Assembly (NCBI RefSeq): GCF_015999545.1
Contig: NZ_CP065546.1
Coordinates: 1,116,001 to 1,180,000, forward strand
DNA: 64,000 nucleotides
From: Lysinibacillus sp. JNUCC-52
GTDB lineage: Bacteria > Bacillota > Bacilli > Bacillales_A > Planococcaceae
Direction of reading: 5' to 3'
Positions 27,781 to 39,436 of this stretch are shown piece after piece. The position numbers were made by a program, and so were the translations under genes. Every line of letters begins with the position of its first letter. The stretch's first letter is position 1. The notes beneath the pieces were generated by a model, which was given only the letters and a program-made list of their open reading frames with translations, had not been told where the DNA came from and did not search any database.

Positions 27781-28962
27781 TTAAAACTCCTTTGCGTAAC
27801 GGCGTTGTTCTTCAATTTGTGCTTTTAATTGTGGCAGTTGATCTCCATGGAATTGATCCATAATCGCGCTTGCAATTTCCCAGGCAATAACATGTTCAGC
27901 TACTACTGAAGCTGCTGGTACTGCACAGCTATCTGAACGTTCTACACTTGCTTTAAACGGTTCTTTTGTCTCAATATCAATACTTTGCAATGGTTTATAC
28001 AATGTTGGAATTGGCTTCATCACACCTCGTACAACGATTGGCATACCTGTAGACATTCCGCCTTCTAGGCCGCCAAGTCGATTCGTAGCACGAGTATAGC
28101 CTTCTTCTTCCGACCAAATGATTTCGTCATGCACTTCTGAACCTTTACGACGAGCCATTTCAAAGCCAATACCAAATTCAACACCTTTAAAAGCATTAAT
28201 AGACAACATGGCTGCTGCTAATTTTGCATCTAATTTCCGATCGTAATGAACATACGAACCAACACCAGCTGGCATGCCTTCAACGATTACTTCAACAACA
28301 CCGCCAATAGAATCGCCTGCTTTTTTTGCTTCATCGATTGCCTCTACCATTTTTGCCGAAGCAACAGGATCTACACAGTAGCAAGGATCAGCTTCGACAA
28401 TTGTACGAATTTCATCTACAGTTTTTCCTTCAATGACAGACGTGTCTGCTTTAATACCAACTATTTCTGTTACATGTGACACAATTGATATACCGAGCTC
28501 ATTTAATAAAGCTTTTGCAACAGCTCCTACTGCAACACGGACAGTTGTTTCACGCGCAGAAGAACGTTCTAAAACATTTCGTAAATCTCGATGTCCATAT
28601 TTCATGCCACCTACTAAATCAGCATGGCCTGGACGTGGGCGTGAAATTTGACGTTTGATATCATCAGGATTAACATCCTCCGCTAAAGGTTCCGCCCCCA
28701 TAATTTTCGTCCAATGCTTCCAGTCATCATTCGTGACAACGAGCGACACAGGAGAGCCGAGTGTTTGTCCGTGGCGAACACCACCTACTATTTCTACCGT
28801 ATCCGTTTCAATTTGCATACGACGACCACGGCCATGACCTCCTTGGCGACGCTTTAAATCATGGTTAATTTTTTCTGCTGTAATTGGTAAAAGTGACGGT
28901 AAACCCTCAATTATTGTAGTTAATTGCGGTCCGTGTGATTCTCCTGCTGTTAAGTAACGCAT
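27781..28962 (-). CDS. aroC: chorismate synthase
   Basis: 393 residues. GESHGPQL at the start (active-site histidine), [12 protein letters not shown] and [19 protein letters not shown] are the FMN/EPSP-binding signatures. It removes phosphate from EPSP to form chorismate, the branch point for tyrosine, phenylalanine and menaquinone. First gene of the aro operon (aroF in B. subtilis naming). RBS GAAGGGAGAAAG. Confidence 0.97.
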   Translation of the reverse strand: MRYLTAGESHGPQLTTIIEGLPSLLPITAEKINHDLKRRQGGHGRGRRMQIETDTVEIVGGVRHGQTLGSPVSLVVTNDDWKHWTKIMGAEPLAEDVNPDDIKRQISRPRPGHADLVGGMKYGHRDLRNVLERSSARETTVRVAVGAVAKALLNELGISIVSHVTEIVGIKADTSVIEGKTVDEIRTIVEADPCYCVDPVASAKMVEAIDEAKKAGDSIGGVVEVIVEGMPAGVGSYVHYDRKLDAKLAAAMLSINAFKGVEFGIGFEMARRKGSEVHDEIIWSEEEGYTRATNRLGGLEGGMSTGMPIVVRGVMKPIPTLYKPLQSIDIETKEPFKASVERSDSCAVPAASVVAEHVIAWEIASAIMDQFHGDQLPQLKAQIEEQRRYAKEF

Positions 28963-29324
28963 AAACGCTTTCTCCCTTCAACTCGCTAAAGTATGTATTT
29001 TTCACTATAACATATATTCTCTAAAAAAACAGTCCTTTTGCAAATGTCATAGTACGTATTCATAAATCAATTAAGAATAGGATGCATAGCATTATATGCG
29101 AATATTCTGAACGATTTATTTAAAAAAAGAGGTTTTTTAGCTCACCATAAACGCCATATAATAAGTCCAAGATTTTTGAACGTGAAACCGTTTTACATTA
29201 ATAAAAAATACGCTTTTGCTTATGCAAGCGAAAAGCGTACGGTCATCTATGTCTAGTGTCTTGGCAATTTATGTACGTGACAGTCATCTGTTGACTGTAC
29301 GAAAGCTTTTCATCATTTAATTAA
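28963..29324. other. 362-bp intergenic region between cheR and aroC
   Basis: No gene is supported. It contains the cheR terminator at 29203-29238, a GACAGTCA/TGACTGTA inverted pair at about 29278-29300, and the expected aro operon promoter in the AT-rich part near 28990-29040, where TATAGT is a candidate -10 without a clear -35. Confidence 0.6.
29203..29238 (-). terminator. terminator after cheR
   Basis: Minus strand: CGCTTTTCGCTT pairs with AAGCAAAAGCG with one bulge, followed by TATTTTTTATT. Confidence 0.78.
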
Positions 29325-30128
<804 letters not shown>

Positions 30129-30178
30129 TTATAGCGGAAAAATGCCTTTACTGAAATAGTCTTTCCATGTATTCCATG

Positions 30179-30409
30179 TTAGTTTGTTGTATTTTTCTTT
30201 TCTTCCAATAGTAGCACTTTGGAATGTTCCAATTCTAGTCGCAATTTTTCTGTTTCTTTTGTATAGGATTCTAATCTTAACTTTTCTAATTCTACTTCTT
30301 GTTCAATTGTTTTTAATTTTAATTTTTGACCTTTTGTACGTGCATCAGTAAATATACCAGCTAAAGAGATCATAATGCCTCCAATAATAGCAACAATAGC
30401 AATTTCCAT
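30179..30409 (-). CDS. small membrane-anchored coiled-coil protein, unknown
   Basis: 76 residues. A hydrophobic segment (2-18) is followed by a highly charged helix from 25 to 72 rich in E, K and L with heptad-like spacing (EQEVELEKLRLES, KETEKLRLELEHS), so a single-pass protein with a cytoplasmic coiled coil. RBS GGGGGAAGAG is 5 bases before ATG. Not recognised. It resembles small phage-holin-like or scaffold proteins only in general layout. Confidence 0.6.
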   Translation of the reverse strand: MEIAIVAIIGGIMISLAGIFTDARTKGQKLKLKTIEQEVELEKLRLESYTKETEKLRLELEHSKVLLLEEKKNTTN

Positions 30410-30533
30410 TTTTTCTCTTCCCCCTATCTATATAGATTATACGATAAAACAAAGGAATAGTTTCCATTTTCGAAAGTTCTTTAAGCAATTTTCTTATAGC
30501 GCTGCAGTACAGTAATCGCCGCAAATCCATTCT

Positions 30534-30575
30534 AAAAAACTAAAAGAAGGCATCGAGGTCTTCCTGATGCCTTCT
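30534..30575 (-). terminator. terminator after the acyl-CoA ligase gene
   Basis: Stem AGAAGGCATC/GATGCCTTCT with a 12-nt loop, then TTTTAGTTTTTTAG on the minus strand. Confidence 0.85.
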
Positions 30576-30623
30576 ATCGCCATTCTAAACTGCAGACGAA
30601 CTAAAACACGCTTTCTTTGACAG

Positions 30624-32249
30624 TTAAATTTCTACACGATAATCTTTTAAATTATCCCTTAGCTTTGCTTTCATGAATTTTCCTACAGATGTTTTTGGTA
30701 CTTCATCTAAAAAGACTACATCATCAGGAATCCATGTTTTATGGAACTGTGACCGTAAACTGTCCAGCAGCTCCTCTTTTGTAATCGAGTCTTTATGCTC
30801 TGGTTTAGGGACAACACATGCCAAAGGTCGTTCTAGCCACTTTTCATGTGGAATTGCTACCACTGCCGCTTCAAATACTTTCGGATGTGACATCAAAGCA
30901 TTTTCAAGCTCCACTGACGAAATCCATTCGCCACCACTCTTAATTAAATCTTTTGTGCGATCTGTAATTTTAATATAGCCATCAGGCGTCATTACCGCAA
31001 TATCTCCTGTGTATAACCAACCATCTTTAAAGGCCTCTGTTGTGCGCTCATCCTTATAATACTCATTCGCAATCCAAGGTCCTCTTAAAGTAATTTCGCC
31101 CATTGTTTTGCCATCCCAAGGTACCTCACCGTGTTCATTCACTATGCGCATATCAAGAAGTGGCACTGTTATCCCTTGTGTAGTGCGAATGTGCATTTTT
31201 TCGTCTGTCGTATAGTTTTCCATATGTGTTAAGTATATCGATAAACTAACGAGCGGTGATGTCTCAGTCATACCGTAGCCTGTAAAATACGGTATGTTTT
31301 GCTCTTCCTCGAAGCCGCGCACAAGTCCAATTGGAGATGCAGACCCACCACAAATAATCGAACGTAGGGAAGATAAATCTCGGGGCTGTTGACGTTGCTC
31401 TTGTAAAACGCCGAGCCAAATAGTCGGAACCCCAGCTGTTAACGTTACTTTGTACTGCTCAAACAAATCGAGTAATAGCTGTGGTGTAAACATCGGCCCA
31501 GGTAACACTTGTGTTGCGCCAAATAACACACTAGCAAACGGTAACCCCCAGGCATTGGCATGAAACATTGGTACAACGGGTAACACTACATCTTGCTCAC
31601 ATATCGCGATGCTATCAGCAAGTCCCGCTGTAATACTATGAAGAACAATACTGCGATGTGTATAAACAACACCCTTTGGCATACCTGTTGTGGCACTTGT
31701 ATAGCACATACCTGCTGGTGCATTTTCATCTATATCATCAGGGAAGACAAAATTATCATTTGCCACTGCAAGAAGATCTTCATAGGACAGAGCATTCGGT
31801 AATGGCGAATTTTCTAACTCAACAGCATCTCCCATAATAATAAAATGTTTTACCGTTTTGAGCTGTGACACAATCGGCGCAATAACTGGTACTAAATTTT
31901 CATCAATGAGTAAAATTTCATCTTCTGCATGATTAATGACATACACAATATGCTCGGGTGCCAGCCGAATATTAATCATATGTAGCACAGCACCTGCACA
32001 CGGCACAGCAAAATATGCCTCTAAATGACGATGATGATTCCAAGCAAACGTACCAACTTTTACACCACGATCCATTCCAAGTGTCGTAAGAGCATCTGCT
32101 AATTTACGCGTACGCTTAGCAAACTCTTTATAGGTAAACTCATGAATGGTTGTAGCGCTTGTACGCGAATATATTTTCTTCGCATGGAAAAAGCGCTCAG
32201 CTCGATTTAAAAAACTTGTTAGTAGTAAAGGTGTATCCATCATATGCAT
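30624..32249 (-). CDS. medium/long-chain acyl-CoA synthetase
   Basis: 541 residues from the ATG 7 bases after AAGGGAG; a GTG eight codons earlier is less likely. AMP-forming ligase: YTSATTGMPKGVVYTH (P-loop like), GYGMTETSPL, DGWLYTGDIA, KDLIKSGGEWIS and terminal PKTSVGKFMKAKL with the catalytic lysine. The AlkK/FadD-like subgroup activates free fatty acids for beta-oxidation. It is the distal gene of a thiolase/SDR/ligase set. Confidence 0.9.
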   Translation of the reverse strand: MHMMDTPLLLTSFLNRAERFFHAKKIYSRTSATTIHEFTYKEFAKRTRKLADALTTLGMDRGVKVGTFAWNHHRHLEAYFAVPCAGAVLHMINIRLAPEHIVYVINHAEDEILLIDENLVPVIAPIVSQLKTVKHFIIMGDAVELENSPLPNALSYEDLLAVANDNFVFPDDIDENAPAGMCYTSATTGMPKGVVYTHRSIVLHSITAGLADSIAICEQDVVLPVVPMFHANAWGLPFASVLFGATQVLPGPMFTPQLLLDLFEQYKVTLTAGVPTIWLGVLQEQRQQPRDLSSLRSIICGGSASPIGLVRGFEEEQNIPYFTGYGMTETSPLVSLSIYLTHMENYTTDEKMHIRTTQGITVPLLDMRIVNEHGEVPWDGKTMGEITLRGPWIANEYYKDERTTEAFKDGWLYTGDIAVMTPDGYIKITDRTKDLIKSGGEWISSVELENALMSHPKVFEAAVVAIPHEKWLERPLACVVPKPEHKDSITKEELLDSLRSQFHKTWIPDDVVFLDEVPKTSVGKFMKAKLRDNLKDYRVEI

Positions 32250-32374
32250 AATATCGCTCCCTTTCGTTTTCACATTTAACTTGCATTAATGCCAAAGCTG
32301 ATTGCTACTACAAAAAGATATTTACATTTAAGAATGAATCCATTTACTTCAAACACGAAAAACTTTTTAGCCCA

Positions 32375-33142
32375 TTATTTTGGCTGCATTCGTATCGCAC
32401 CGTCAAGGCGAATAACTTCACCATTCAGCATGACATTATGAATAATACTTTCCACAAGCATCGCATACTCGGACGGTTTGCCAAGTCGTTTGGGGAATGG
32501 TGTCATGCTAGCTAATGCTGTACGAGCAGGCTCTGCTAATGACGCAAACATCGGCGTTTCGATTAGCCCAGGCGCAATGGTCATTACGCGTATGCCCAAA
32601 TCTGCAAGCTCGCGTGCAATTGGTAATGTCATTGCTGCTACCCCACCCTTTGAGGCACTATATGCAGCTTGTCCTATTTGACCATCAAAGGCGGCCACCG
32701 ATGCGGTATTAATAATAACGCCTCGCTGTCCATCTTCGTTTGGCTCATTAAGCTGCATTTTTTCAGCGGCAAGTCGAATGACATTAAACGTGCCTATTAA
32801 ATTAACAGAAATTACTTTAGAAAATAGCTCAAGTGCATGTACTCCGCGTTTTGAAATGACCTTACTAGCATCTGCAATCCCTGCACAGTTCACCGCCACA
32901 TTAATAAAACCAAATGTAGCAATCGCATACTCAAGCCCAGCTGCTACTGCTGCCTCCTGTGTAACATCTACACGGACATAGCGAACACTTTCTCCTAATT
33001 GCTGTGTGATTGTTTGCCCTCTTTCATCATTAACATCGAAAATGACAGCTTTACCGCCTTCTTCTACAATTTTCCTTACAGTTGCTTCCCCTAAGCCTGA
33101 TGCACCACCTGTTACAATCGCTACAACGTCATGACATTTCAT
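32375..33142 (-). CDS. SDR-family 3-hydroxyacyl-CoA dehydrogenase (HSD10-like)
   Basis: 255 residues from ATG 33142, downstream of AAAGGGG; a TTG three codons earlier is possible. [13 protein letters not shown] is the NAD-binding Gly motif, DVND the second, [24 protein letters not shown] holds catalytic Ser, Tyr and Lys. The LIETPMF and C-terminal IRLDGAIRM match type II 3-hydroxyacyl-CoA dehydrogenases. It is 14 bp after the thiolase gene, supporting a beta-oxidation role. Confidence 0.88.
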   Translation of the reverse strand: MKCHDVVAIVTGGASGLGEATVRKIVEEGGKAVIFDVNDERGQTITQQLGESVRYVRVDVTQEAAVAAGLEYAIATFGFINVAVNCAGIADASKVISKRGVHALELFSKVISVNLIGTFNVIRLAAEKMQLNEPNEDGQRGVIINTASVAAFDGQIGQAAYSASKGGVAAMTLPIARELADLGIRVMTIAPGLIETPMFASLAEPARTALASMTPFPKRLGKPSEYAMLVESIIHNVMLNGEVIRLDGAIRMQPK

Positions 33143-33156
33143 ACAACCCAACCCCT

Positions 33157-34305
33157 TTACATTTTTTCAATAATAGTGGCATTTGCCATTCCCATACCTT
33201 CGCAAATAGCGAGTAGGCCATAGCGTAAGTTTTCACGTTGCATCCGATATAGCATCGTTGTTAATAGCTTTGTACCAGTTGCTCCTAGAGGGTGTCCTAA
33301 AGCAATTGCACCACCAGTAGGATTTAGCTTTGCAGGGTCTGCACCAATATCATGTAACCATGCAAGTGGTACTGGGGCAAATGCTTCATTCACCTCATAC
33401 GTATCAATATCCTCAATAGACAGGTCTGAACGTTTTAAGGCTTGTCTTGTAGCTTCAATTGGACCCGTAAGCATAAGGGTTGGATCTGACCCTATAACTA
33501 CGCGTGTCACTATTTTTGCCAGTGGTTGAATACCTAGCTCTTGCGCTTTTGCTAACGACATCAGCATGACAGCTGATGCACCATCACTCATTTGACTTGC
33601 ATTACCAGCCGTAATAACGCCGTGCTCTTGAAAAACTGTTTTCAAGTCATTTAAACGATTGATGGTCGTATCTGCCCGAGGTCCTTCATCGACTTCAAAT
33701 GTAGTAGCGGTTCCATCCTCTTGTATTATTTGGACAGGCATAATTTCCTTTTGAAAATGCCCTGCCTCTATTGCTGCTAATGCACGTCTATGGCTTTCAT
33801 AAGCATAGTTATTCAATATGTCTTTTGAAAACTGCCATTTTGCAGCCATTTTTTCAGCTGATAGTCCTTGATGAATAATATGATAATTTTCTTGTAAGCG
33901 TTTACCTTTATGGGCAGTTTGCATATTTGAAAACATCGGCACCCTTGTCATACTTTCAACACCACCAGCAATCACAACATCCATATCCCCTGCTAAAATA
34001 GCCTGTGCTCCAAAATGGACTGCTTGCTGACTAGAACCGCATTGTCGATCAATCGTTACTCCAGGAACCTTCTCTGGGAAGCCCGCCATTAATAAAGCGG
34101 TTCTGGCAATATTTGCACCTTGTTCTCCTGTTTGAGTAACACAGCCAAGAATAACGTCCTCTACTTGTCCTTTATCAATCTGTGCACGTTTTATCACTTC
34201 CTGTAGGACATCTGCTGCTAAATCATCTGCACGTACATCTTTTAATGCGCCTTTACTACGCCCTACCGCTGTACGAACAGCTGCTACAATTACTACTTCT
34301 CTCAT
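33157..34305 (-). CDS. acetyl-CoA C-acyltransferase (thiolase)
   Basis: 382 residues. Catalytic cysteine in [12 protein letters not shown] (about residue 88), [24 protein letters not shown] with the histidine, and [11 protein letters not shown] with the second cysteine. It cleaves 3-ketoacyl-CoA or condenses acetyl-CoA; the adjacent acyl-CoA ligase favours degradation. First gene of the cassette. Confidence 0.93.
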   Translation of the reverse strand: MREVVIVAAVRTAVGRSKGALKDVRADDLAADVLQEVIKRAQIDKGQVEDVILGCVTQTGEQGANIARTALLMAGFPEKVPGVTIDRQCGSSQQAVHFGAQAILAGDMDVVIAGGVESMTRVPMFSNMQTAHKGKRLQENYHIIHQGLSAEKMAAKWQFSKDILNNYAYESHRRALAAIEAGHFQKEIMPVQIIQEDGTATTFEVDEGPRADTTINRLNDLKTVFQEHGVITAGNASQMSDGASAVMLMSLAKAQELGIQPLAKIVTRVVIGSDPTLMLTGPIEATRQALKRSDLSIEDIDTYEVNEAFAPVPLAWLHDIGADPAKLNPTGGAIALGHPLGATGTKLLTTMLYRMQRENLRYGLLAICEGMGMANATIIEKM

Positions 34306-34613
34306 GTAAATACCCCTTTTCTAAAACAATACTGTCATACCCCATAATACATTTACGTTTAAGTTTATTTGCTTGGTAGAAAATATATACCGCTTTATGA
34401 AACTATTTACTAGTTATTAATTATCAGAATATTACATTATTTATTTTACATGACGAATGCGTGATTAACAATTCTTTATGTATTTAAATAGAGTGAAAAG
34501 ATAGCTAGTTTGACATTGCGTATTCGGCCTTCTATACAAAACATTTAAGAAGGTTTTAAGCAAAAAAAAAGAGCGATTCCAAGTGAATGGATATCGCTCT
34601 ATATTTTATAAAA
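34306..34613. other. 308-bp intergenic region between ndk and the thiolase gene
   Basis: AT-rich, no gene. It contains the ndk terminator at 34562-34600 and presumably the promoter of the thiolase cassette nearer 34306-34400. No operator for a fatty-acid repressor was recognised with confidence. Confidence 0.6.
34562..34600 (-). terminator. terminator after ndk
   Basis: Stem AGAGCGAT/ATCGCTCT with a 15-nt loop, then nine T on the minus strand. Confidence 0.85.
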
Positions 34614-35030
34614 TTAAACTAAATCTTCACCGAAGAATAAGCCAATTTCACGCTCTGCAGAAGCAAGAGAGTCAGAACCGTGGATGATGTTGTGAGAAAC
34701 AGTTGTTGCGTAGTCACCACGGATTGTACCTGGGTTAGATTCTTCTGGTTTAGTAGCACCCATCATTGTACGTGCAAGTTTAATTACGTTTTCGCCTTCC
34801 CATACCATTGCGAATACTGGACCAGAAGTGATGAAATCAACTAATTCACCGAAGAATGGACGCTCAGCATGCTCAGCATAGTGTTTTTCTGCTAATTCTT
34901 GAGGGATTACCATTAATTTAGCGCCTTTTAATACAAAACCGCGACGTTCAAAACGATCAACGATATCTCCTACTACTTGTCGTTCTACGCCATCAGGCTT
35001 AACCATTAAAAAAGTTTGTTCGATTGCCAT
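34614..35030 (-). CDS. ndk: nucleoside diphosphate kinase
   Basis: 138 residues. VKPDGVERQ at the start, [22 protein letters not shown] and NIIHGSDS with the phospho-accepting histidine. It equalises nucleoside triphosphate pools using ATP. It follows hepT on the same strand, as in Bacillus. RBS GGAGTG. Confidence 0.97.
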   Translation of the reverse strand: MAIEQTFLMVKPDGVERQVVGDIVDRFERRGFVLKGAKLMVIPQELAEKHYAEHAERPFFGELVDFITSGPVFAMVWEGENVIKLARTMMGATKPEESNPGTIRGDYATTVSHNIIHGSDSLASAEREIGLFFGEDLV

Positions 35031-35116
35031 GTTTAAAACACTCCTTAAATTCGTCTAACAGGTTTTACACCTACCGATAAATATTAACAAAAAATGAGCT
35101 TTAGCACAACAAAAAG

Positions 35117-36082
35117 CTAGAATTTACGCTTGCCCATAAACAAAGCGATGTCACGAAGCTTTTTCTTAATAGGATGTTTTGGTAAAGCATCTATTTCTTG
35201 TAAAGCCTTTTTTAAATACTTGTCGCTCATTTTATTAGCTTGTGTAATAGCATCAGATTTACGCACATATTGCAACATTTTTTGGCGCTCGGGCTCAGTT
35301 AATGTTCCAGCAAACACTTTTGCTAAATAAGGCTGCATCTGTTCATCATCTTTTAATAATAAAATCGGTAACGTAATATTACCTTGTAATAAGTCACTAC
35401 CTGCTGGCTTCCCTAATTCTTTATCTGTCGCCATAATATCTAATACATCATCAATTATTTGAAAGCTCATGCCTACAAAGTAACCAAAGCGTTTTAAATG
35501 GCTTACCGTTTTTGCATCTACACCTGCTGCTACTGCACCAATCTCACAGCTAGAAGAAATTAGTAATGCTGTTTTTCGTTTAATACGTCTGAAATAATCC
35601 TTTAAGCCCTGATCCAATCTAAACTTGTCTTCGATTTGAATAACTTCACCGTTACAAATTTCCACCATTGTACGTGCTAAAATTTGATGAACTAGAGGAT
35701 CCTCGAGTTTCGTGATGTATTCAAGTGCACGTGCAAAAATAAAATCACCCGTGTACATTGCTACTCTGTTATTCCATTGAGATTTGACAGTTGGACGTCC
35801 TCGTCGCATATCGGAATCATCAATCACATCATCATGTACTAGCGACGCCATGTGAATGAGCTCTAAAGGCACAGCCACATTTTTCATCTTTTCGATATCA
35901 TAATCGCCAAATTTTGCGCCAAGCAACACAAAAATTGGTCGGATTCGTTTGCCACCAGCTTGTAATAAATGGAGAGAAGCATCGTTAATTAAATGCGAAG
36001 ACGAATTCACCGCTTTTTCTAATTCTTGTTCGATGATATCAATATCTGACTTCAAATCGGAATAGAGTAGTTTTAACTTCAT
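35117..36082 (-). CDS. hepT: heptaprenyl diphosphate synthase, catalytic component II
   Basis: 321 residues from ATG 36082; a GTG three codons upstream with GGGGAAGG before it is an equal candidate. The all-helical prenyl synthase has aspartate-rich motifs DDVIDD (FARM) and DDVLD (SARM), plus GGKRIRP for IPP binding. With HepS it makes the C35 side chain of menaquinone-7. Last of hepS-menG-hepT. Confidence 0.94.
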   Translation of the reverse strand: MKLKLLYSDLKSDIDIIEQELEKAVNSSSHLINDASLHLLQAGGKRIRPIFVLLGAKFGDYDIEKMKNVAVPLELIHMASLVHDDVIDDSDMRRGRPTVKSQWNNRVAMYTGDFIFARALEYITKLEDPLVHQILARTMVEICNGEVIQIEDKFRLDQGLKDYFRRIKRKTALLISSSCEIGAVAAGVDAKTVSHLKRFGYFVGMSFQIIDDVLDIMATDKELGKPAGSDLLQGNITLPILLLKDDEQMQPYLAKVFAGTLTEPERQKMLQYVRKSDAITQANKMSDKYLKKALQEIDALPKHPIKKKLRDIALFMGKRKF

Positions 36083-36110
36083 CTTTTCCACGCTTGAAAA
36101 CCTTCCCCCA

Positions 36111-36815
36111 TTAACGTATCTTTTTAAAGCCCATATGCATTGCCGCAGCACCGCCACTGTATGCTTTGTACGTTACTTTTTCTAAACCTGCCTGTTCAAA
36201 CATTGCCGCTAGCTTCTTCATACCTGGGAAATTATTTGCGGACTCCTGTAACCAAGAGTATTCTTTATAGCTTTTCGCAAAAATTTTACCAAATATCGGC
36301 ATGATAAATTTAAAATAAAATCGGAATAGTTGTCGATAGCCAGGAATTTCTGATTGTGACGTTTCTAAACACACAACCATCCCACCAGGTTTTACGACGC
36401 GATGCATTTCTTTTAACACTTGCAAATAATCAGGAACATTACGTAGACCAAATCCAATCGTCACATAATCAAATGTATTGTCTGGGAAAGGTAATTCCAT
36501 TGCATTCCCTTGTATAAGCTCGATTTGTGGATAAGACGTTATTTTTTGCTCGCCTACTTTCAGCATGTTTTTACTGAAATCTAATCCCTTTACTTCGCCA
36601 CTTTTTCCAACTGCCTCAGCTAAAGCAATTGTCCAGTCAGCTGTTCCACAACAAACATCTAGCGCTTTCGAACCAGGCTTGACAGCCATGCGCTTCATCG
36701 TATCGTTACGCCAACCAACATGCATTTGGAAGCTAATAACGCCATTCAATTTATCATAGTTTTCCGAAATACTTTCAAATACTTCGTGAACGTGCTCTTC
36801 TTTCGATTTAGCCAT
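36111..36815 (-). CDS. menG: demethylmenaquinone methyltransferase
   Basis: 234 residues from ATG 36815, after AGAGAGGTTT; the frame is open upstream into hepS. AdoMet motifs: [53 protein letters not shown]. It methylates demethylmenaquinone, the last step to menaquinone used by QcrABC. Between hepS and hepT as in the gerC locus of B. subtilis. Confidence 0.95.
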   Translation of the reverse strand: MAKSKEEHVHEVFESISENYDKLNGVISFQMHVGWRNDTMKRMAVKPGSKALDVCCGTADWTIALAEAVGKSGEVKGLDFSKNMLKVGEQKITSYPQIELIQGNAMELPFPDNTFDYVTIGFGLRNVPDYLQVLKEMHRVVKPGGMVVCLETSQSEIPGYRQLFRFYFKFIMPIFGKIFAKSYKEYSWLQESANNFPGMKKLAAMFEQAGLEKVTYKAYSGGAAAMHMGFKKIR

Positions 36816-36831
36816 TTTAGTAAAACCTCTC

Positions 36832-37599
36832 TTATCCGTTTGTAGAAGCAATAGATGCCTCTACACGTGCTTGTAGAGCTTGTTTCACATCACTTTGTAA
36901 AAATGATGCTTGGTCTATCACCTGCAACAGCTCTGTTTTTAAGCGGGCAATTTTATCTTGTAAGACGCTATTAAATGCCGCGCCTGCTTGTATGGCACTT
37001 TGTTCAAGTGCTTTACTCATTAAAGACTTTTGTCCACGCTGATACATAGCCCATTCTCTTTCTAATCGTAACAATAATAAACTCTTTTCCATTAACGGAA
37101 TATAATGATGCCATGCATAAAGATCAAAAAACTTCGCAATTAAACCTGATTCTATATTGCTTATTGAAGAACACCATTGTTCAACAGTACGCTGTTCTGC
37201 TTCGTATACTTTGATTTGATGTTCGCAACGTGCCACAATTCCTTGTGACAAATTCCGAATCAATGCGACATTTCCCGACATTGCCAAGATTTCATAATAT
37301 CGCCCACTATAAAAATCTCCAGCTAAAACGGTTAGCTGCTGTTCTTTTGAAGTGGCGTCTAGTTCTTTAATATGATCATGTGCCGCTAGAGCTGCATATA
37401 CAATTCCAACAGTTATTGCAGCTTCCCTTTGCTCTTGTTGCCACTCTTCGCCATTCAAAAAGGGAACTAACAAGTAAAACAGTTGATTTTCATCGAGCAC
37501 AGGCACTCCTGTGTATTTTTGCAAAGTTCTATGACGAACATCCATGAAAATCTCTGTTTTTAACTGTGCAATTGAATTTTGAATGTATGTTGCATTCAT
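36832..37599 (-). CDS. hepS: heptaprenyl diphosphate synthase component I
   Basis: 255 residues, mainly helical. HepS sequences diverge strongly, but the start with a helical segment before [14 protein letters not shown] and the position upstream of menG and hepT identify it. It lacks aspartate-rich catalytic motifs, as expected for the regulatory subunit that sets chain length. A stable hairpin lies 120 bp upstream of its start. Confidence 0.87.
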   Translation of the reverse strand: MNATYIQNSIAQLKTEIFMDVRHRTLQKYTGVPVLDENQLFYLLVPFLNGEEWQQEQREAAITVGIVYAALAAHDHIKELDATSKEQQLTVLAGDFYSGRYYEILAMSGNVALIRNLSQGIVARCEHQIKVYEAEQRTVEQWCSSISNIESGLIAKFFDLYAWHHYIPLMEKSLLLLRLEREWAMYQRGQKSLMSKALEQSAIQAGAAFNSVLQDKIARLKTELLQVIDQASFLQSDVKQALQARVEASIASTNG

Positions 37600-37914
37600 A
37601 GACCTTACTCCATTTCACTTTCAAATACGTTAATCATCTACATGACTTAACGCTTGCTCACTGAGTCATTATAGCATAAGCATCGATTCGGAATAAAAAG
37701 TTTTTACTTTTACCAACATGAACGGGCAGTAGATATCCCCCATCGTAATACCCAGAAAAAATTGGTAGGAAATCTACTTGCCCGTAAAAATTAGTTTCAA
37801 ACACACACACTGATTTGTTCCCGTATGTGTTATGCATTCCTGCACAATATAACTAACAAGTCATCGGCACTCTATATGGACCTTACCGATAAAAGCTACA
37901 ATACAATACCTACG
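37600..37914. other. 315-bp intergenic region between hepS and mtrB
   Basis: No gene is supported. It contains the long hairpin at 37722-37785 and a weaker ATCGG/CCGAT pair at about 37863-37892 that could end the mtrB transcript but lacks a good U-tract. Confidence 0.6.
37722..37785. other. 64-nt stem-loop upstream of hepS
   Basis: ACGGGCAGTAGAT (37722-37734) pairs with ATCTACTTGCCCGT (37772-37785) with one bulge. The loop of about 37 nt is preserved between a C-rich and a GGTAGG stretch. No U-tract follows on either strand, so it is not an ordinary terminator. Confidence 0.6.
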
Positions 37915-38133
37915 TTACTTTTTTCCTTCACTTTGGATAACACCATGTGCTGTATGAATTTGCGCTTTGCCACGAATTTTCATTGCAGATGTGTGCTCAG
38001 TAAATTGAGCAATCATGACTTCCCCTGCATCTAATTTTTCAGAATGATGGAATTTCGTATCCGTACCACGTGTTAAGCCTATTACATGTACGCCATCCTC
38101 TTCTGCCTGAATTACTATATAATCTTGCGCCAT
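37915..38133 (-). CDS. mtrB: trp RNA-binding attenuation protein (TRAP)
   Basis: 72 residues from ATG 38133 after AAGGAGTG. The short beta-barrel protein forms an 11-mer ring that binds GAG/UAG repeats in trp leader RNA when tryptophan is bound. [18 protein letters not shown] and [14 protein letters not shown] match TRAP, including the KKR-type RNA-binding surface. It follows folE (mtrA) as in B. subtilis. No trp operon lies in this window. Confidence 0.95.
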   Translation of the reverse strand: MAQDYIVIQAEEDGVHVIGLTRGTDTKFHHSEKLDAGEVMIAQFTEHTSAMKIRGKAQIHTAHGVIQSEGKK

Positions 38134-38196
38134 TGTCTGTACACTCCTTAAATCCGACAAATTCTTAGTCCATCATAACATAATTAGACATGCAGT

Positions 38197-38766
38197 TTAA
38201 GACATTTGAATAAATGACAAGACTTCTCTCCGTTTTACCTCATCTTGTTCATAAATGCCACGAGCCACAGATGTAACCGTTTTAGAACCTGGTTTTTTGA
38301 GACCACGCATTGTCATACACATATGCTCTGCCTCGATTACTACGTAAACACCTTTTGGAGATAACATTTCCATAATCGTATCGGCTACTGATGATGTAAT
38401 ACGTTCTTGTAATTGCGGACGACGGGCAATTGTTTCAACCGCGCGACCTAATTTGCTTAGTCCCGCTACGATGCCATCGTTTGGTATGTAAGCTACATGT
38501 GCTTTGCCATAAAACGGCACTAAATGATGCTCACACATTGAATAAAATGGGATATCCTTTACAAGCACTAATTCTTCATGATCCTCATGGAAAACAGTTT
38601 TAAAATAATCTTTTGCATCTTCATGTAAGCCACTAAACATTTCAGCATACATTTTCGCAACACGTTTCGGCGTATCGAGCAATCCTTCACGATTAACGTC
38701 CTCGCCTACAGCTTCTAAAATCATTTTGACTGCTTCTTCTATTTTCAATAAATCAACATTCGACAT
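38197..38766 (-). CDS. folE: GTP cyclohydrolase I
   Basis: 189 residues. [20 protein letters not shown] carries the zinc ligands Cys and His, and GLSKLGR and QLQERIT the GTP site; MCMTMRG holds the third zinc cysteine. It makes dihydroneopterin triphosphate, the first step in folate synthesis. Forms the mtrA-mtrB pair with TRAP. RBS AGGAGGG. Confidence 0.97.
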   Translation of the reverse strand: MSNVDLLKIEEAVKMILEAVGEDVNREGLLDTPKRVAKMYAEMFSGLHEDAKDYFKTVFHEDHEELVLVKDIPFYSMCEHHLVPFYGKAHVAYIPNDGIVAGLSKLGRAVETIARRPQLQERITSSVADTIMEMLSPKGVYVVIEAEHMCMTMRGLKKPGSKTVTSVARGIYEQDEVKRREVLSFIQMS

Positions 38767-38976
38767 TCGTAAAAACCCTCCTGCGTATCAAAACATTACA
38801 CATTTCCCTATGCATCGTAGCATATCCAAAAGTTAAGCGCAAAACGACTTACTTGATTTAAAAGAAATTCAACATATCTTCTTAAAGTTTACGTGCAACA
38901 TGCTATGTAAAAGCCATCTTGTGACTTATTTTTTGTATTTTGTAAGTTGTTGCAAATCGCTTATTTTTAAAAATAA

Positions 38977-39021
38977 GTTAAAAAGAGCAGCCTTCATGCT
39001 CGTTTACATGAAGACTGCTCT
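38977..39021 (-). terminator. terminator after hbs
   Basis: AGAGCAG...CTGCTCT with an inner TTCATG/CATGAA stem, then TTTTTAACTT on the minus strand. Confidence 0.82.
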
Positions 39022-39041
39022 ATGTAACTACTAGACGTGTA

Positions 39042-39314
39042 TTATTTTACAGCATCTTTAAGCGCTTTACCTGGTTTGAAAGCAGGTACCTTGCTAGCAG
39101 CGATTTCGATTTCTTTACCAGTTTGTGGGTTACGACCTTTACGAGCCGCACGTTCACGTACTTCAAAGTTACCAAAACCAATTAATTGTACTTTGTCACC
39201 CTTTGCAAGAGCATCTTGAATTGTATCAAATACAGCTTCAACTGCTTTAGAAGCGTCTTTTTTAGAAAGACCTGCAGCTTCAGCAACAGAGTTTACTAAT
39301 TCTGTTTTATTCAC
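39042..39314 (-). CDS. hbs: DNA-binding protein HU
   Basis: 90 residues from a GTG start 8 bases after GGAGG, giving the family-typical (M)NKTELV. The ATG three codons earlier is too close to [29 protein letters not shown] is the DNA-binding arm signature with the bend-inducing proline. A histone-like dimer that compacts and bends DNA. Lies between folE and spoIVA as in Bacillus. Confidence 0.96.
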   Translation of the reverse strand: MNKTELVNSVAEAAGLSKKDASKAVEAVFDTIQDALAKGDKVQLIGFGNFEVRERAARKGRNPQTGKEIEIAASKVPAFKPGKALKDAVK

Positions 39315-39436
39315 ACCATTCACCTCCTCTCAAAGGGTCATGAACCAATTCTGTAAAAAGAGTAACACATAGAAAACCGCTACGCAACTGTATTCATTCA
39401 TGATTATAACCAAAATATGCGTTTTTCACCCAAAAA

